A stretch of 64,000 bases of DNA from Streptomyces broussonetiae (GTDB taxonomy: Bacteria > Actinomycetota > Actinomycetes > Streptomycetales > Streptomycetaceae). This document shows positions 24,908-33,620 of the stretch, piece after piece (position 1 is the stretch's first letter; each line of letters starts with the position of its first letter). The position numbers and the translations under genes are program-made. The stretch covers positions 7,812,001-7,876,000 of the forward strand of contig NZ_CP047020.1 of NCBI RefSeq assembly GCF_009796285.1, written 5' to 3'. The notes beneath the pieces are model-generated. The model saw nothing but the letters and a program-made list of their open reading frames with translations. It did no database searches and had not been told where the DNA came from.

Positions 24908-25900
24908 TCACAGCCAGCCGCGCTGGGCGGCGGTCAGCCCGGCCTGGAACCGGGTGTTCACCCCGAGTTGACTCATCAGCCGGTGGATACGGCGTTGAGT
25001 GGTGCGTTCGCTCCAGCCCTGGGCGCGGGCGATCGCGGCGTCGGTGAGCCCTGCCGCGAGCAGCGACACCAGTGACCGGGTCTCCTGGTCGGGTTCGCCG
25101 GTGCCGCTCTCGAAGCCCCCCTCGGTAGCTGTGCGGTGCGTCAGGGGCAGGGGAACCGCCCGCTCCCACTCCACCTCGAAGAGCGCCTCCAGGGCCACCA
25201 GCATCGGTGAGCTCTTCACGAGATACGCCGCCAACTGACCGCCCGGCGCCGAACTGATGGGGATGATCGCGACCCGGCTGTCGCAGATCACGAGTTTGAG
25301 CGGCAGCTCGGTACGGACACGCGCCTGTTCACCGGCCCGGACACTGGGCAGGATGTCGTCTGCGAGGCGGCCCGGCCAGGCGACGGCGGCGCGGTCGTAG
25401 ATCACGCGGTGGGCGACGCCCCGGCGCTGCCGCTTGATCTGCTCATCGAGGTTGCTGCCAGGCCGGTCGACGTAGGGGGGCCGGTCGAAGGCCCGTATCT
25501 CACGCTGTGCCTGGGTGGTCATGCACTGCACCGCGGTACTGACATCGGCGCGTTCGGTGAGGAGTTCCACCGCGAGGTCCGGGCTGCTGATCCGGGACGC
25601 CTCCCGGTGTGCCTCCATCAGCCGGTGCACCTGCGACCGGGCCTCATCGAGTTGCTTCTCACGGCGGCGGATCAGCGCGGTGACAGCGATGTCGGGGGCC
25701 ACCGCGGTGAACCGGGGCGGTCGGCCGGTGGCCCGCGTCGCCAGGCCCTCCTTGACCAGATCGGCCAGCTGCCGCGTGGTGGAGGGAACGGACAGTTCAC
25801 AGGCGCCGGCGAGCTCCGAAGCCGTCGCGTGGGGCGTATGGACCAGCACGGCGTAGACGCGTTCAGTCTCCTCTGCCAGTCCCAGCACGTTGAATGTCAT
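24908..25900 (-). CDS. TrmB-like/LuxR-type regulator
   Basis: This 330-aa protein has an N-terminal winged helix (VYAVLVHTPHATASELAGAC, ELSVPSTTRQLADLVKEGLA). A coiled region and a phospholipase-D-like middle follow, and a C-terminal LuxR helix-turn-helix (SLVSLLAAGLTDAAIARAQG, WSERTTQRRIHRLMSQLGVN) completes it. This TrmB plus LuxR layout is common in Streptomyces regulators. The ATG at 25900 starts MTFNVLGLAEETERVY, where the family begins. The neighbouring protease gene is separated by a strong terminator, so a regulatory link to it is only possible. The 175 bases between this gene's end and the dehydrogenase hold nothing recognised. Confidence 0.8.
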   Translation of the reverse strand: MTFNVLGLAEETERVYAVLVHTPHATASELAGACELSVPSTTRQLADLVKEGLATRATGRPPRFTAVAPDIAVTALIRRREKQLDEARSQVHRLMEAHREASRISSPDLAVELLTERADVSTAVQCMTTQAQREIRAFDRPPYVDRPGSNLDEQIKRQRRGVAHRVIYDRAAVAWPGRLADDILPSVRAGEQARVRTELPLKLVICDSRVAIIPISSAPGGQLAAYLVKSSPMLVALEALFEVEWERAVPLPLTHRTATEGGFESGTGEPDQETRSLVSLLAAGLTDAAIARAQGWSERTTQRRIHRLMSQLGVNTRFQAGLTAAQRGWL

Positions 25901-26051
25901 GGCTTTTCCGCCTTCATGTCGCCTGCCCGCCGGCCGGCGGATGTCGGCCACCTTTGGTCCTGCGCCACAGCTGTCCCGTCGACATTTTCCATGTCGTCAA
26001 GGAGGGCCTGGTCCGGGGGCCAGGGGTCGTGGCCGGTTACCGTAAGGCCCG

Positions 26052-26085
26052 CGGGTCCGCGGGCGCTGTGGCGCCCGCGGACCCG
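26052..26085 (-). terminator. Very stable hairpin after the peptidase gene
   Basis: A 15-bp perfect GC-rich stem with the loop TGTG: GGGTCCGCGGGCGC (26053-26066) pairs with GCGCCCGCGGACCC (26071-26084), extended one pair by C26052/G26085. It lies 23 bases past the peptidase stop (minus strand). Confidence 0.85.
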
Positions 26086-26107
26086 GGTGTCGAGCAAGCG
26101 GATCGGA

Positions 26108-29100
26108 TCAGTAGGAGAACTGCTGGATCTGGCTTCCGTCGCCTGCGTACGTCCAGCCCGTCCGGGTCGCCGGGTCGAGCTGCATGACGCGCTCGCGGTG
26201 TGTTTCGAGCCGGCCGTTCCAGGAGCCGTACAGGGGGTACTCGACGCCGGTCACCGTACCCACCGTGTTGCCTGTCTTCAGGTCGACGACGGCCATGCGT
26301 CCGGTGGCGTTGTTGTCGGTGAAGCCGTACTGCTGGAAGCCGCCCATGGGCTTCAGGTCCGGGAACCGGAAGGCGATCAACGCCAGCTGGTGCTCCCCGT
26401 CGACGGCGAGCGCGAGGGGCGTCTGAGCCGTTCCGACGTTCACCGGGTCACCGCCGCCGAGCTGCCCGAGGTATCCGGTGCCGGCGAAGTTGACGCTGTA
26501 GGAGTGGTACCACGTTTCGTAGAGGTTGCCCTTCTGGTCGGCGGCGAGGTCCCCGGCGCAGGGGATACCGCCTTGGCTGTGGGTGACCGTCCCGGTGTCC
26601 AGGTCGACCGCTGCCACCGTGCCGGAGCCGATCGATGCCACGCAGTTGACGGTGGTGCCGGTCTTCTGCGCGGAAAAGAGGCCGGTCGACTCGTCCACGT
26701 CCAGCAGGCCGTACGACGTTCTCCCGTCCGGAGTGGGGTCGAGCTGGAGCGGTGTGCCCATTGCGCCGGTTGCCGTGTCCACGGGCAGGACGAAGCCCGC
26801 CCGGTCGCTCGAACGGTGGGCGAGTACCGCTGCGCGGTGGCGCTTGGCGTCCACCCGCCCGCCCGTCACGACGTACTGGTCATCGACCCGGACGGGGCTG
26901 CCGACCGCGTCGCCGGTGCCCGTGTCGTATGTCTCGAGCCACTGCTCGCCGGTGGTCGTCTGCTTGTGCAGGACCAACGCGTGGTGGGCGGAGTCGACGC
27001 CGAACACCTCGTAGATGGAGCCGTACGCGGGGTCGCTCGTCAGCTTGCGGCCATAGGTTCCGGTGGCGGCGTCGTAGTCGTACACCGAGCCTTCACCGGT
27101 GGGGCTTTCGACCGCCGCGACGGACGTGCCGCCGGGGACGATCGCGAAGTCGGTCAGGTTTGTGCCGTCTGGGGCCGTTCCGTCGTCGTAGGCCAGCAGG
27201 GACGTCGGCGAAGCCTGCCCGACTGTCTTGCCGTGCTGGTTGACGGCGAACACCCGCAGGTCGTAGGCGATCGAGGAAGGGAGCTTGAGCGCGAGGGCGT
27301 CGAGGTCCGCCGTGCCTCGCGTGCCCGTGAGTGAGCGGTCGAGCGTGGCCGGGCTGTCCAGCCCGTTGTGGTCGAGGGTGGTGCCGTTCTGGTTGCTGAC
27401 CATGTTGTAGGAGTTGTACATGTTCGGTCCGGGTGCGGAGAACTCCAGCAGCGTGCCGGTGGCGCCCTTGACCCGCGACACGTCGTAGCGCACCGAGAAT
27501 CGCGGCGCAGCCCGGTTCACCTCCAGCAGGTGACCGAACTCCTGGGATCCCTTCGCAGCCAGGGTCGGCGCCGCCGGGCGTTGCGACGGGTCACCGCCGT
27601 CGACCCGGACCGAGGCGAACTCGCCGTACACCGGGCCGCGCTTGGCGCCGCCTGCGGGGTTCTGGAGGACACCGATGCCGTAGATGCCGCCGCCGGCGGA
27701 GAAGGCGTCGGCCGGGACGGTGACGGTGCCGCGCAGTCCCGTCAGTGGGACGGTGTGGACGGCGGAGAAGATGGGTGCCGACGCGGGGTTCCAGTGGCCG
27801 ACCTGCGACACGACCAGTTGGGGCGAGCTGACGTTCCGCACGCCGGTCAGGTCGTAGCGCACCGGTACGGAGTGCCCCGCCTCGACCACAGGCTGGACCA
27901 CCGGGGCGAGTGCTTCGGCGTAGCCGCCGTCGGTGGGGCCGAAGGCCAGCTGGTGGGTGGTGGAGGCCAGCACCTCGTTGCCGCGGCGCACCTCGAAGGT
28001 GAGCGGGACCTGACGGTCCGTCGCGGAGACGACCGGAAGTCCGGCGGCGGCCAGCATCTGCGTGGGGGTGAGTCGGATCGCCGGCACAGCGGAGGTGAAC
28101 TCGTGGTTCTTGATGCGCAGCGCGTAGCTCACGCCGTGCCGGTCGCTCAGGCCGGTGACGTCGGCGCCGATGGTCACCGGTCCCACCAGGCCCTCACCGG
28201 TGGCGCCGGCGCCCGTGCCCGGTCCGGCCAGGTCGATGTACCCCGGGTCGGTGGCCTCCAGGTAGGAGCCACCGAGCCCGCCGATGGTCTGGCGATGCGC
28301 CACGGAGAGCCGGACGATCCGGGGCGTGTCCGTGGTCACATGGCTGCCGTGCGCCTTGGCCAGGACCGCCTGCACCGCGGCGGTGACGTCGAGCTGCGGA
28401 CCGACGTGCAGCGGCTGGTCGATCTGCGGCGCAGTCGGTACGGCCCGGCCGGTGCGCTCCAGCAGCGAGCGGACGTCCTGGGGCGACGCGTGCTGCCCGG
28501 TCAGCCGGGAGGCTTGCAGCACGACCGCCGCGGCGGCCGCGATCTCGGGCGCGGAAGCCGAAGTGCCTCCGCTGAGGACCTCTGTCACCGACTGCGCGGT
28601 CTGGCCTCGGTGCTCGAAGGCGGGGATGCCGTCACTGGGCGCCGAGACGTCGATCCGGGTGCCGAATCCCGAGGAAAAGATCCCGGAGCCGTTGAGCCTG
28701 GTGGTCGCCCAGGCCCCGTTGCCCGACGCGGCTGCGCCGTTCTGCGGGGGCACGGCCAGAGTGTCGTCTGTCGTGGTGCCGCCCGCGGCGATCGCGCCGG
28801 AGTCGAGGACCTTGCTGGGCGTGGTCGACAGCTGGTCGTCGTCGATCCTGGTGGTGTCGGCGGCCTTGCCCGTCACGTCGGTCGCGGTGCTGCCGCCGTC
28901 GGGGCCGACGGCCGCGTTGGTGAACAGCCTGGTCCCGTCGTTCGACGAGACCACCATGGTGATGCCGTACTGCTGCACGATCGACGCGATCACGGACTGC
29001 TGGACCGGGTCGTCCTCCAGGTAGCGTCCGGCGAACCCGAAAGCGTCGGTGCCGTAGCCCAGGCTGGCGGTGATCACGTCGGGCCGCGGCTGCTGCCGGG

Positions 29101-30286
29101 CGGCAGCCAGCAGAGCCACCGCGATCTGACTGAACGTCGGCTGCTGCGGGACGACGAGCCGGTAGTCGGCCCCCGGGGCGATGCCCAGCAGGTCTGAGTT
29201 CCCGCTGCCCTGCATGCCCGGACGCTGCAGGTCGTGGGGAAGCGGCGCCATCACGGAGAAGTCCAGCAGCACCTCACCGAGCGCGGAGTCCTGCCCCCGA
29301 GTCGAGCCGGTCGGGTCGAGTGTGCCGGTCGCGTCCGCGGTGTAGGTCGGGATCAAGGGCATCGTGGGGATGTCCAGGTATCGCCGGCCGTTCTGGACGA
29401 CAGTCGTCGGCCCCGCGGGGCCCAGGTTCGGAGTCGACGCGTCTGTGAGGTCGCCCACCGAGACGTTGGTGATGGTCTCACCGGCGCCGGGCAGTTGCTG
29501 GAACTGCTGCTTCAGCAGGCTGTAGGCGCCTGTCGCGTCGACGCCGCCGGCGTTGAGGAAGCTCTGCAGCGAGGTGCCGAGAGCCGCGTTGCCGGGCACA
29601 CCGTCGGTGCCGGTCGCACCGCTGTCCTGCTCCCTCACCGACGAGTCGGCCTTCCCTGCGGTGGCGCCCACTGAGGAGGGCAGCGGCACGGCGCCGGTGT
29701 TCATGGGGGAGACGGTCCGGTCGGGCTCGGCGTAGACGACCCCGGGTGCAGCGGCCAGCGTATGGGCGGCAGCCGAGGCGTCGCCGCCGGCCAGCTGGAC
29801 GACCTGGACCTTGGACAGGTCGATCGCCGCGGATCCCAGCTTCGCCTGGGCGGCTGAGTGCAGCTGCCGGGCCTGGGCGGCGGTGAGACCCGGCACCAGC
29901 GGCCGCATGGAGACGGCGTGAGTCCGGTGGAGTGCGGAGTTGACCGCGGTGTCCGAGGTCAGCGGGGTACGGATCTGCAGACTGCGCTGCTTGCCCAGCG
30001 ACTTGCCGGTCACGTGGGTGGCCGAGCCAAGCACCACAAGGACCTGGTGCGGGCCGTTCTTCGCCGACTGTGCGGGCATGGGCTGCTGGAACGAGCGCCA
30101 CGGACCGAGCGCCGAGGACCCGGGTATGCCGGGCAACGCGCCCACCGAAGCCGTACTTTTCGCACCGGAATCGACCGCAGAGGTCTTCGCTCCGGTGGCC
30201 GACGCGTACTGCTCGGGTGCGGCGAGCAGCACGGCCGCACTGGCTATGGCGAGGCCGCGAGCGAACGCTCGTCTCCGCCGTTTCAT
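26108..30286 (-). CDS. Large secreted subtilase-fold peptidase, sedolisin (S53)-like, with C-terminal propeller-like region
   Basis: This is a 1392-aa exported protein. Residues 1-30 are a signal peptide (MKRRRRAFARGLAIASAAVL, LAAPEQYASA). A prodomain-like region runs to about 260 and the peptidase domain spans about 265-640. SALGEVLLDFSVM (E338, D342) matches the Glu-x-x-x-Asp of sedolisins (GEVELDIEV in kumamolisin-type enzymes). SGGTSASAPEIAAAA carries the Ser nucleophile (S576), and a candidate oxyanion Asp lies at about 450 (VVSSNDG). No HGTHVAG His motif of S8 subtilisins is present. The C-terminal 400 residues show repeated YD.ATG-type strands like a beta-propeller. ATG at 30286 with GGAG five bases upstream. 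Confidence 0.8.
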   Translation of the reverse strand: MKRRRRAFARGLAIASAAVLLAAPEQYASATGAKTSAVDSGAKSTASVGALPGIPGSSALGPWRSFQQPMPAQSAKNGPHQVLVVLGSATHVTGKSLGKQRSLQIRTPLTSDTAVNSALHRTHAVSMRPLVPGLTAAQARQLHSAAQAKLGSAAIDLSKVQVVQLAGGDASAAAHTLAAAPGVVYAEPDRTVSPMNTGAVPLPSSVGATAGKADSSVREQDSGATGTDGVPGNAALGTSLQSFLNAGGVDATGAYSLLKQQFQQLPGAGETITNVSVGDLTDASTPNLGPAGPTTVVQNGRRYLDIPTMPLIPTYTADATGTLDPTGSTRGQDSALGEVLLDFSVMAPLPHDLQRPGMQGSGNSDLLGIAPGADYRLVVPQQPTFSQIAVALLAAARQQPRPDVITASLGYGTDAFGFAGRYLEDDPVQQSVIASIVQQYGITMVVSSNDGTRLFTNAAVGPDGGSTATDVTGKAADTTRIDDDQLSTTPSKVLDSGAIAAGGTTTDDTLAVPPQNGAAASGNGAWATTRLNGSGIFSSGFGTRIDVSAPSDGIPAFEHRGQTAQSVTEVLSGGTSASAPEIAAAAAVVLQASRLTGQHASPQDVRSLLERTGRAVPTAPQIDQPLHVGPQLDVTAAVQAVLAKAHGSHVTTDTPRIVRLSVAHRQTIGGLGGSYLEATDPGYIDLAGPGTGAGATGEGLVGPVTIGADVTGLSDRHGVSYALRIKNHEFTSAVPAIRLTPTQMLAAAGLPVVSATDRQVPLTFEVRRGNEVLASTTHQLAFGPTDGGYAEALAPVVQPVVEAGHSVPVRYDLTGVRNVSSPQLVVSQVGHWNPASAPIFSAVHTVPLTGLRGTVTVPADAFSAGGGIYGIGVLQNPAGGAKRGPVYGEFASVRVDGGDPSQRPAAPTLAAKGSQEFGHLLEVNRAAPRFSVRYDVSRVKGATGTLLEFSAPGPNMYNSYNMVSNQNGTTLDHNGLDSPATLDRSLTGTRGTADLDALALKLPSSIAYDLRVFAVNQHGKTVGQASPTSLLAYDDGTAPDGTNLTDFAIVPGGTSVAAVESPTGEGSVYDYDAATGTYGRKLTSDPAYGSIYEVFGVDSAHHALVLHKQTTTGEQWLETYDTGTGDAVGSPVRVDDQYVVTGGRVDAKRHRAAVLAHRSSDRAGFVLPVDTATGAMGTPLQLDPTPDGRTSYGLLDVDESTGLFSAQKTGTTVNCVASIGSGTVAAVDLDTGTVTHSQGGIPCAGDLAADQKGNLYETWYHSYSVNFAGTGYLGQLGGGDPVNVGTAQTPLALAVDGEHQLALIAFRFPDLKPMGGFQQYGFTDNNATGRMAVVDLKTGNTVGTVTGVEYPLYGSWNGRLETHRERVMQLDPATRTGWTYAGDGSQIQQFSY

Positions 30287-30866
30287 GGGCACTCCACTTC
30301 TTGCAAGCGAACTCGGGGAAAGCAAAGACCAGGCGCTGCCCCCGAACAGCGCCCACGCTGCGGGGAATCTTTCAACCTGGAAAAGCCGCCACAAGATGAG
30401 CAGGCTGGCGGACTTCTGCCAACCGGCAGGAAGTCGCCACCGAAACGGCGAAGCTGTACGGCATTTACCGGCTTTGAGTCTGTGTTGTCGACATGATGTC
30501 GGTAGCTGATGGCAGTCAGGGTTTCACTGCGCGCAGCCGGTGGTCGAGGCGCGTTGGCCCTCTTTTGTGTCACGACGCACCGTCCGGCGGTTGCACGCCC
30601 TGATCGTGCCCGCCGACGTTCGGCAGCCGCAGCCCGCCGCGGTCTCGGCGGGCCACCCCGGTTGCCTACGGCATCATCACGTTTTCCCATGCCGCAGAGC
30701 CGACCAGTCTGCGGGTGCTAGAGGCTCAGCACACGCCATGACGGGCGGCCATCCATGGCTGGCCGTGACAAGCTGTCAGCGCACCCGAACGGAACCTGCT
30801 TGCTTCATGGCGTCGGTCAGCCCCTTCAGTCGTAGATCGGGTCTGCTGCAGGTTCGGGTGACAGGT
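30287..30866. other. Non-coding upstream region of the peptidase gene
   Basis: About 580 bases without a supportable gene, between the peptidase start and the IS3 element. It should contain the peptidase promoter; no clear operator or promoter pair was identified. Confidence 0.4.
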
Positions 30867-30936
30867 TGACCTGCCCCACCTCTCAGGTTCCAGTTCTGGT
30901 GGCTGACTGACAGCCCTTCACGGAAGGCTGGCAGTC

Positions 30937-31233
30937 ATGCCTCGTCCCTATCCTCCGGAGTTCCGGGCGCGCGCCATCGCGCTGATCCGCGCCGGCAAGC
31001 AGGCCAAACAGACAGCGGTGGAGCTCGGCGTCCATCCCGTCACGTTGTCGAAGTGGCTGCGGCAAGACGACATCGACAACGGGCGGCGACCGGGAACGCC
31101 GTCGAGCGAGTCTGCTGAGTTGCGGGCCGCTCGCCGGCGGATCCATGAGCTGGAAACCGAGCTGGCGATCGTCCGGCAGGCGGCGAAGTTCCTCGGCGAG
31201 GACAAGCCGGCCCCAAAAGGCTCTACCCGGTGA
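30937..31233 (+). CDS. IS3-family transposase OrfA
   Basis: This 98-aa helix-turn-helix protein recognises the ends of the element. It starts PRPYPPEFRARAIALIRAGK with HTH VTLSKWLRQDDIDN and ends in a leucine-zipper coiled coil (LRAARRRIHELETELAIVRQ, AAKFLGED). It overlaps orfB by 4 bases (GTGA), the position where IS3 elements use translational coupling or frameshifting. Intact in itself, but its partner is broken. Confidence 0.9.
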   Translation: MPRPYPPEFRARAIALIRAGKQAKQTAVELGVHPVTLSKWLRQDDIDNGRRPGTPSSESAELRAARRRIHELETELAIVRQAAKFLGEDKPAPKGSTR

Positions 31234-31800
31234 TCGACCGACTCGTCGCCGGGGCACCGGTCAACAGGTGCTGCCGGATCCTTGGCGTCGCCCGGCAGAA
31301 CTACTACAAGCACAAGCGCACACCGGCCACTCCACGGCAGCTACGGCGGGACTGGCTGACCGGGCTGATCCGAGAGGTTCACGTCGCTTCCCGCGGCACT
31401 TACGGCTACCGCCGCATCCACGCCGAGCTCACCCTGGGCATGGGCATCCGGGTCTGCACCAGGACCGTGTCGGTGCTGATGACACAGGCCGGGATCCACG
31501 GCCTGCCCGGACCGGTGCGCATCAAGCGGCTGCGTGGCATCGTCACCGCCGAGGACCTGGTCAATCGCAAGTTTCATCGGTTGCGTCCCGACGAGCTGTG
31601 GGTCACCGACATCACGCAGCACCGCACCAGGGAAGGGTGGGTGTACTGCGCGGCGGGTCCTGGATGCGTTCAGCCGCAGGATCGTGGGCTGGTCCATCGC
31701 CTCACGGCAGGACTCCATCCTCGTGGTCAACGCGCTGGACATGGCCATCCGCAACCGCCGCCCCGAGCCGGGCGGGATCGTTCACGCCGATCGCAGCAGC
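31230..31800 (+). pseudogene. IS3-family transposase OrfB, frameshifted and truncated
   Basis: The rve-type integrase begins normally (MIDRLVAGAPVNRCCRILGV, then YYKHKRTPATPRQLRRDWLT, GTYGYRRIHAELTLGMGIRV). It reaches the first catalytic Asp in ELWVTDITQHRTREGWVYCA. A one-base insertion near 31655 shifts the frame; the protein continues as RVLDAFSRRIVGWSIASRQD to GGIVHADRS. There homology stops, before the region with the second Asp and the Glu. The 260 bases after it, up to the next gene end, show nothing recognised. Confidence 0.85.
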
Positions 31801-32061
31801 ATGACCACCCATCATGTCGCGGTGATCGTGCTCATGTGGGCGCATGCCGACGCTCAGACACCCGCGGTAGCTTCTCCCACCTGCATGGATGAGGTATTCG
31901 GCGAGGGCAGCGTTGCGGCTCCCCGACAGCGACGGCGTCGAACCCGCGGTGCGGGTCGTGGCAGCCCCATCGACTACGAACGCAACCACCGCTCCAACTC
32001 CTCCCTGGCGCCGGCCGCTCAGAAGGTCCTCACACATGAGGGGATTGACACGTCGCCAGAG

Positions 32062-32643
32062 TCAGAAGCCGTTGACAGCCCGAGCGTGCAGGTCCCGTAC
32101 GCTATCCTCGTCGAGTCCCAGCTGGGCGGCGAGGTCTTTCCAGGGCACCCCCCACTCGCAAGCCCACCTGACGGCGGCCAGTTGGTGCGCCTCCGCATCC
32201 GACATTATCTTGCGGAGCAGTCGCAGCGCGGCGATCGGCTGCTGCGCGGTCACTTCTCGCAGGGCGAGGTTCTGCTCCGCCCAGCGGATCGTGTGCCATG
32301 CCGGTACGGCTGCGCTGCGCACGGCCGTGACGTGCTGCTGCCACAGTTGGCGGACCGGTGCGGCGGCATCCTCGGGCACGGCCCAGCCGCTGTGCCCGTC
32401 CCCGGTCGTGGACTCCAGTCTGCCGGGCACTGGCACGTTCTCGCCGCGCCATCCGCACGCGCACAGCGGAGTCAGGTGGACGATCCGCGGGTCGCGAACC
32501 TCGGGCTGCCATCCTTCGTCCGCATGCCCGTCTCCGTCGAACGACACCGCGCCGGCCCGGAAGGTGAAGCGGATCCCGTCCGCCAAGGTGCCGAGGGCGG
32601 AAGCCTCGTGCCCCTCCACGCTCCCGCTCTCGTGCTCCCACAT
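32062..32643 (-). CDS. Conserved hypothetical actinobacterial protein
   Basis: This is a 193-aa soluble protein. The N-terminal half carries beta-rich text with a CACGWRGE motif (about 65-72) that could be a metal or nucleic-acid site. The C-terminal half is helical and ends VPWKDLAAQLGLDEDSVRDL, resembling a helix-turn-helix. I do not recognise a named family. The ATG at 32643 has GGAGGG about 12 bases upstream, rather far. It lies downstream of the TetR gene on the same strand but beyond a strong hairpin, so it is likely transcribed separately. Confidence 0.55.
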   Translation of the reverse strand: MWEHESGSVEGHEASALGTLADGIRFTFRAGAVSFDGDGHADEGWQPEVRDPRIVHLTPLCACGWRGENVPVPGRLESTTGDGHSGWAVPEDAAAPVRQLWQQHVTAVRSAAVPAWHTIRWAEQNLALREVTAQQPIAALRLLRKIMSDAEAHQLAAVRWACEWGVPWKDLAAQLGLDEDSVRDLHARAVNGF

Positions 32644-32773
32644 GGTCCGGGCATCCCTCCGCCTGCTCCGCGCAACCTCGTCGGACCGGATACTAGCCCC
32701 AAGCCTCTGAAGCCGACGGGTCTCGGGGTGTTGTCCAGGGGCCAGTGGATGGTGGTTTGGCCGGACATGACGA

Positions 32774-32807
32774 CGGCCGCCCTCGCATCACCCCACGAGT
32801 GCGGCCG
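32774..32807 (-). terminator. Hairpin ending the carboxylase/allophanate operon
   Basis: CGGCCGC (32774-32780) plus CTCG (32782-32785) pairs with CGAG (32796-32799) plus GCGGCCG (32801-32807) around a 10-base loop, with one opposed C/T mismatch. It lies about 90 bases past the tetR stop on the minus strand. Confidence 0.7.
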
Positions 32808-32895
32808 CCGACCGCGCCGGCAGACAGACACCGAGGGCCCGGTGAAGGCTGAGCCGCTGCATGGCGGCGCTGGAGGGTGTGCGGTGGGCCGCCGG

Positions 32896-33579
32896 TCAGT
32901 CCAGGCTGCTCAGCAGCCTTCGGCCCTCCTCCCGGGCGGCGGCCACCGCCGGCTCTCCGAGCCCGCACAGGCGTAGGCACGACGACGCGACGGCCTCGGT
33001 GTCAGCCGCATCCGGCTCGCGGGAGCGCCGTATCTGGATGACGACCTCCACCAGCTGGATCAGCAGTTCGCCGAGCCGCTCGGCGGGCAGGCCGCGCGCG
33101 ACGTCCTCGGTCGCCGCCAGGGCGCCCAGCGTGCCGTAGCTCGACTGCAGACGGCCCCGCTCGGCCCGGAAGGCGTCGAACCGCTCGGCCCGCACTTCCG
33201 GCAGCAGATAGAGCGTGCCGATGTTGAACGGAGTGCGGGAGAGGGTGCGTACGTCCATGGCGGCCACGGCGTAGAGTGCGGCGGCCGCATCCGCGTGCTC
33301 GGGCACCAGGGCCCGGATCCGGTCCACCATCTGCAGACTGGGCCGCACGGACGTCGCCAGCAGTTCGGCGAGGATCTCCTCCTTGGTGGCGAAGTGGTAG
33401 TACAGCGAGGCCTGTCTGATGCCGACCCGCTCGGCGATCATGCGGGTGCTGGTGCTGGTGATCCCATGGTCGACGAAGAGCGCCCCGGCGGCGTCGAGGA
33501 TCTGTTCCCGGGCGGAGGTGCCGGGGTCGGACGGCGGAGTGTGCCGGGGCCTGCCTTGACGGGGACGCGTCGTCGTCAT
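32896..33579 (-). CDS. TetR-family transcriptional regulator
   Basis: This 227-aa one-domain repressor has the N-terminal TetR helix-turn-helix AREQILDAAGALFVDHGITS, TSTRMIAERVGIRQASLYYH, FATKEEILAELL. A helical ligand-binding domain follows. The ATG at 33579 was chosen because the basic lead-in (MTTTRPRQGRPRHTPP) precedes the domain and AGGA lies upstream. It is the last gene of the permease/DUF1989/carboxylase/allophanate hydrolase operon, 41 bp after the hydrolase. A TetR-type operator precedes the permease, so it probably represses its own operon and is released by a pathway compound. Confidence 0.88.
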   Translation of the reverse strand: MTTTRPRQGRPRHTPPSDPGTSAREQILDAAGALFVDHGITSTSTRMIAERVGIRQASLYYHFATKEEILAELLATSVRPSLQMVDRIRALVPEHADAAAALYAVAAMDVRTLSRTPFNIGTLYLLPEVRAERFDAFRAERGRLQSSYGTLGALAATEDVARGLPAERLGELLIQLVEVVIQIRRSREPDAADTEAVASSCLRLCGLGEPAVAAAREEGRRLLSSLD

Positions 33580-33620
33580 GGTCCCATCCTGCCACCAGGT
33601 GTCCGCCCCGCGGCCTCCGG

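Larger units (their letters stand above)
30867..31800 (+). mobile_element. Truncated IS3-family element
   Basis: The two-gene IS3 layout is present: orfA, then an overlapping orfB that breaks off. TGACCTGCCCCACCT at 30867 resembles the TGA-starting left end of Streptomyces IS3 elements and lies 70 bases before orfA. The right end is missing because orfB loses its homology at about 31798. No target duplication can be assigned. Confidence 0.65.

Noticed and set aside
25409..29197. Two long plus-strand frames (641 and 609 codons) opposite the large peptidase
   Set aside because: They mirror the peptidase codons and have no recognisable domains or start signals.
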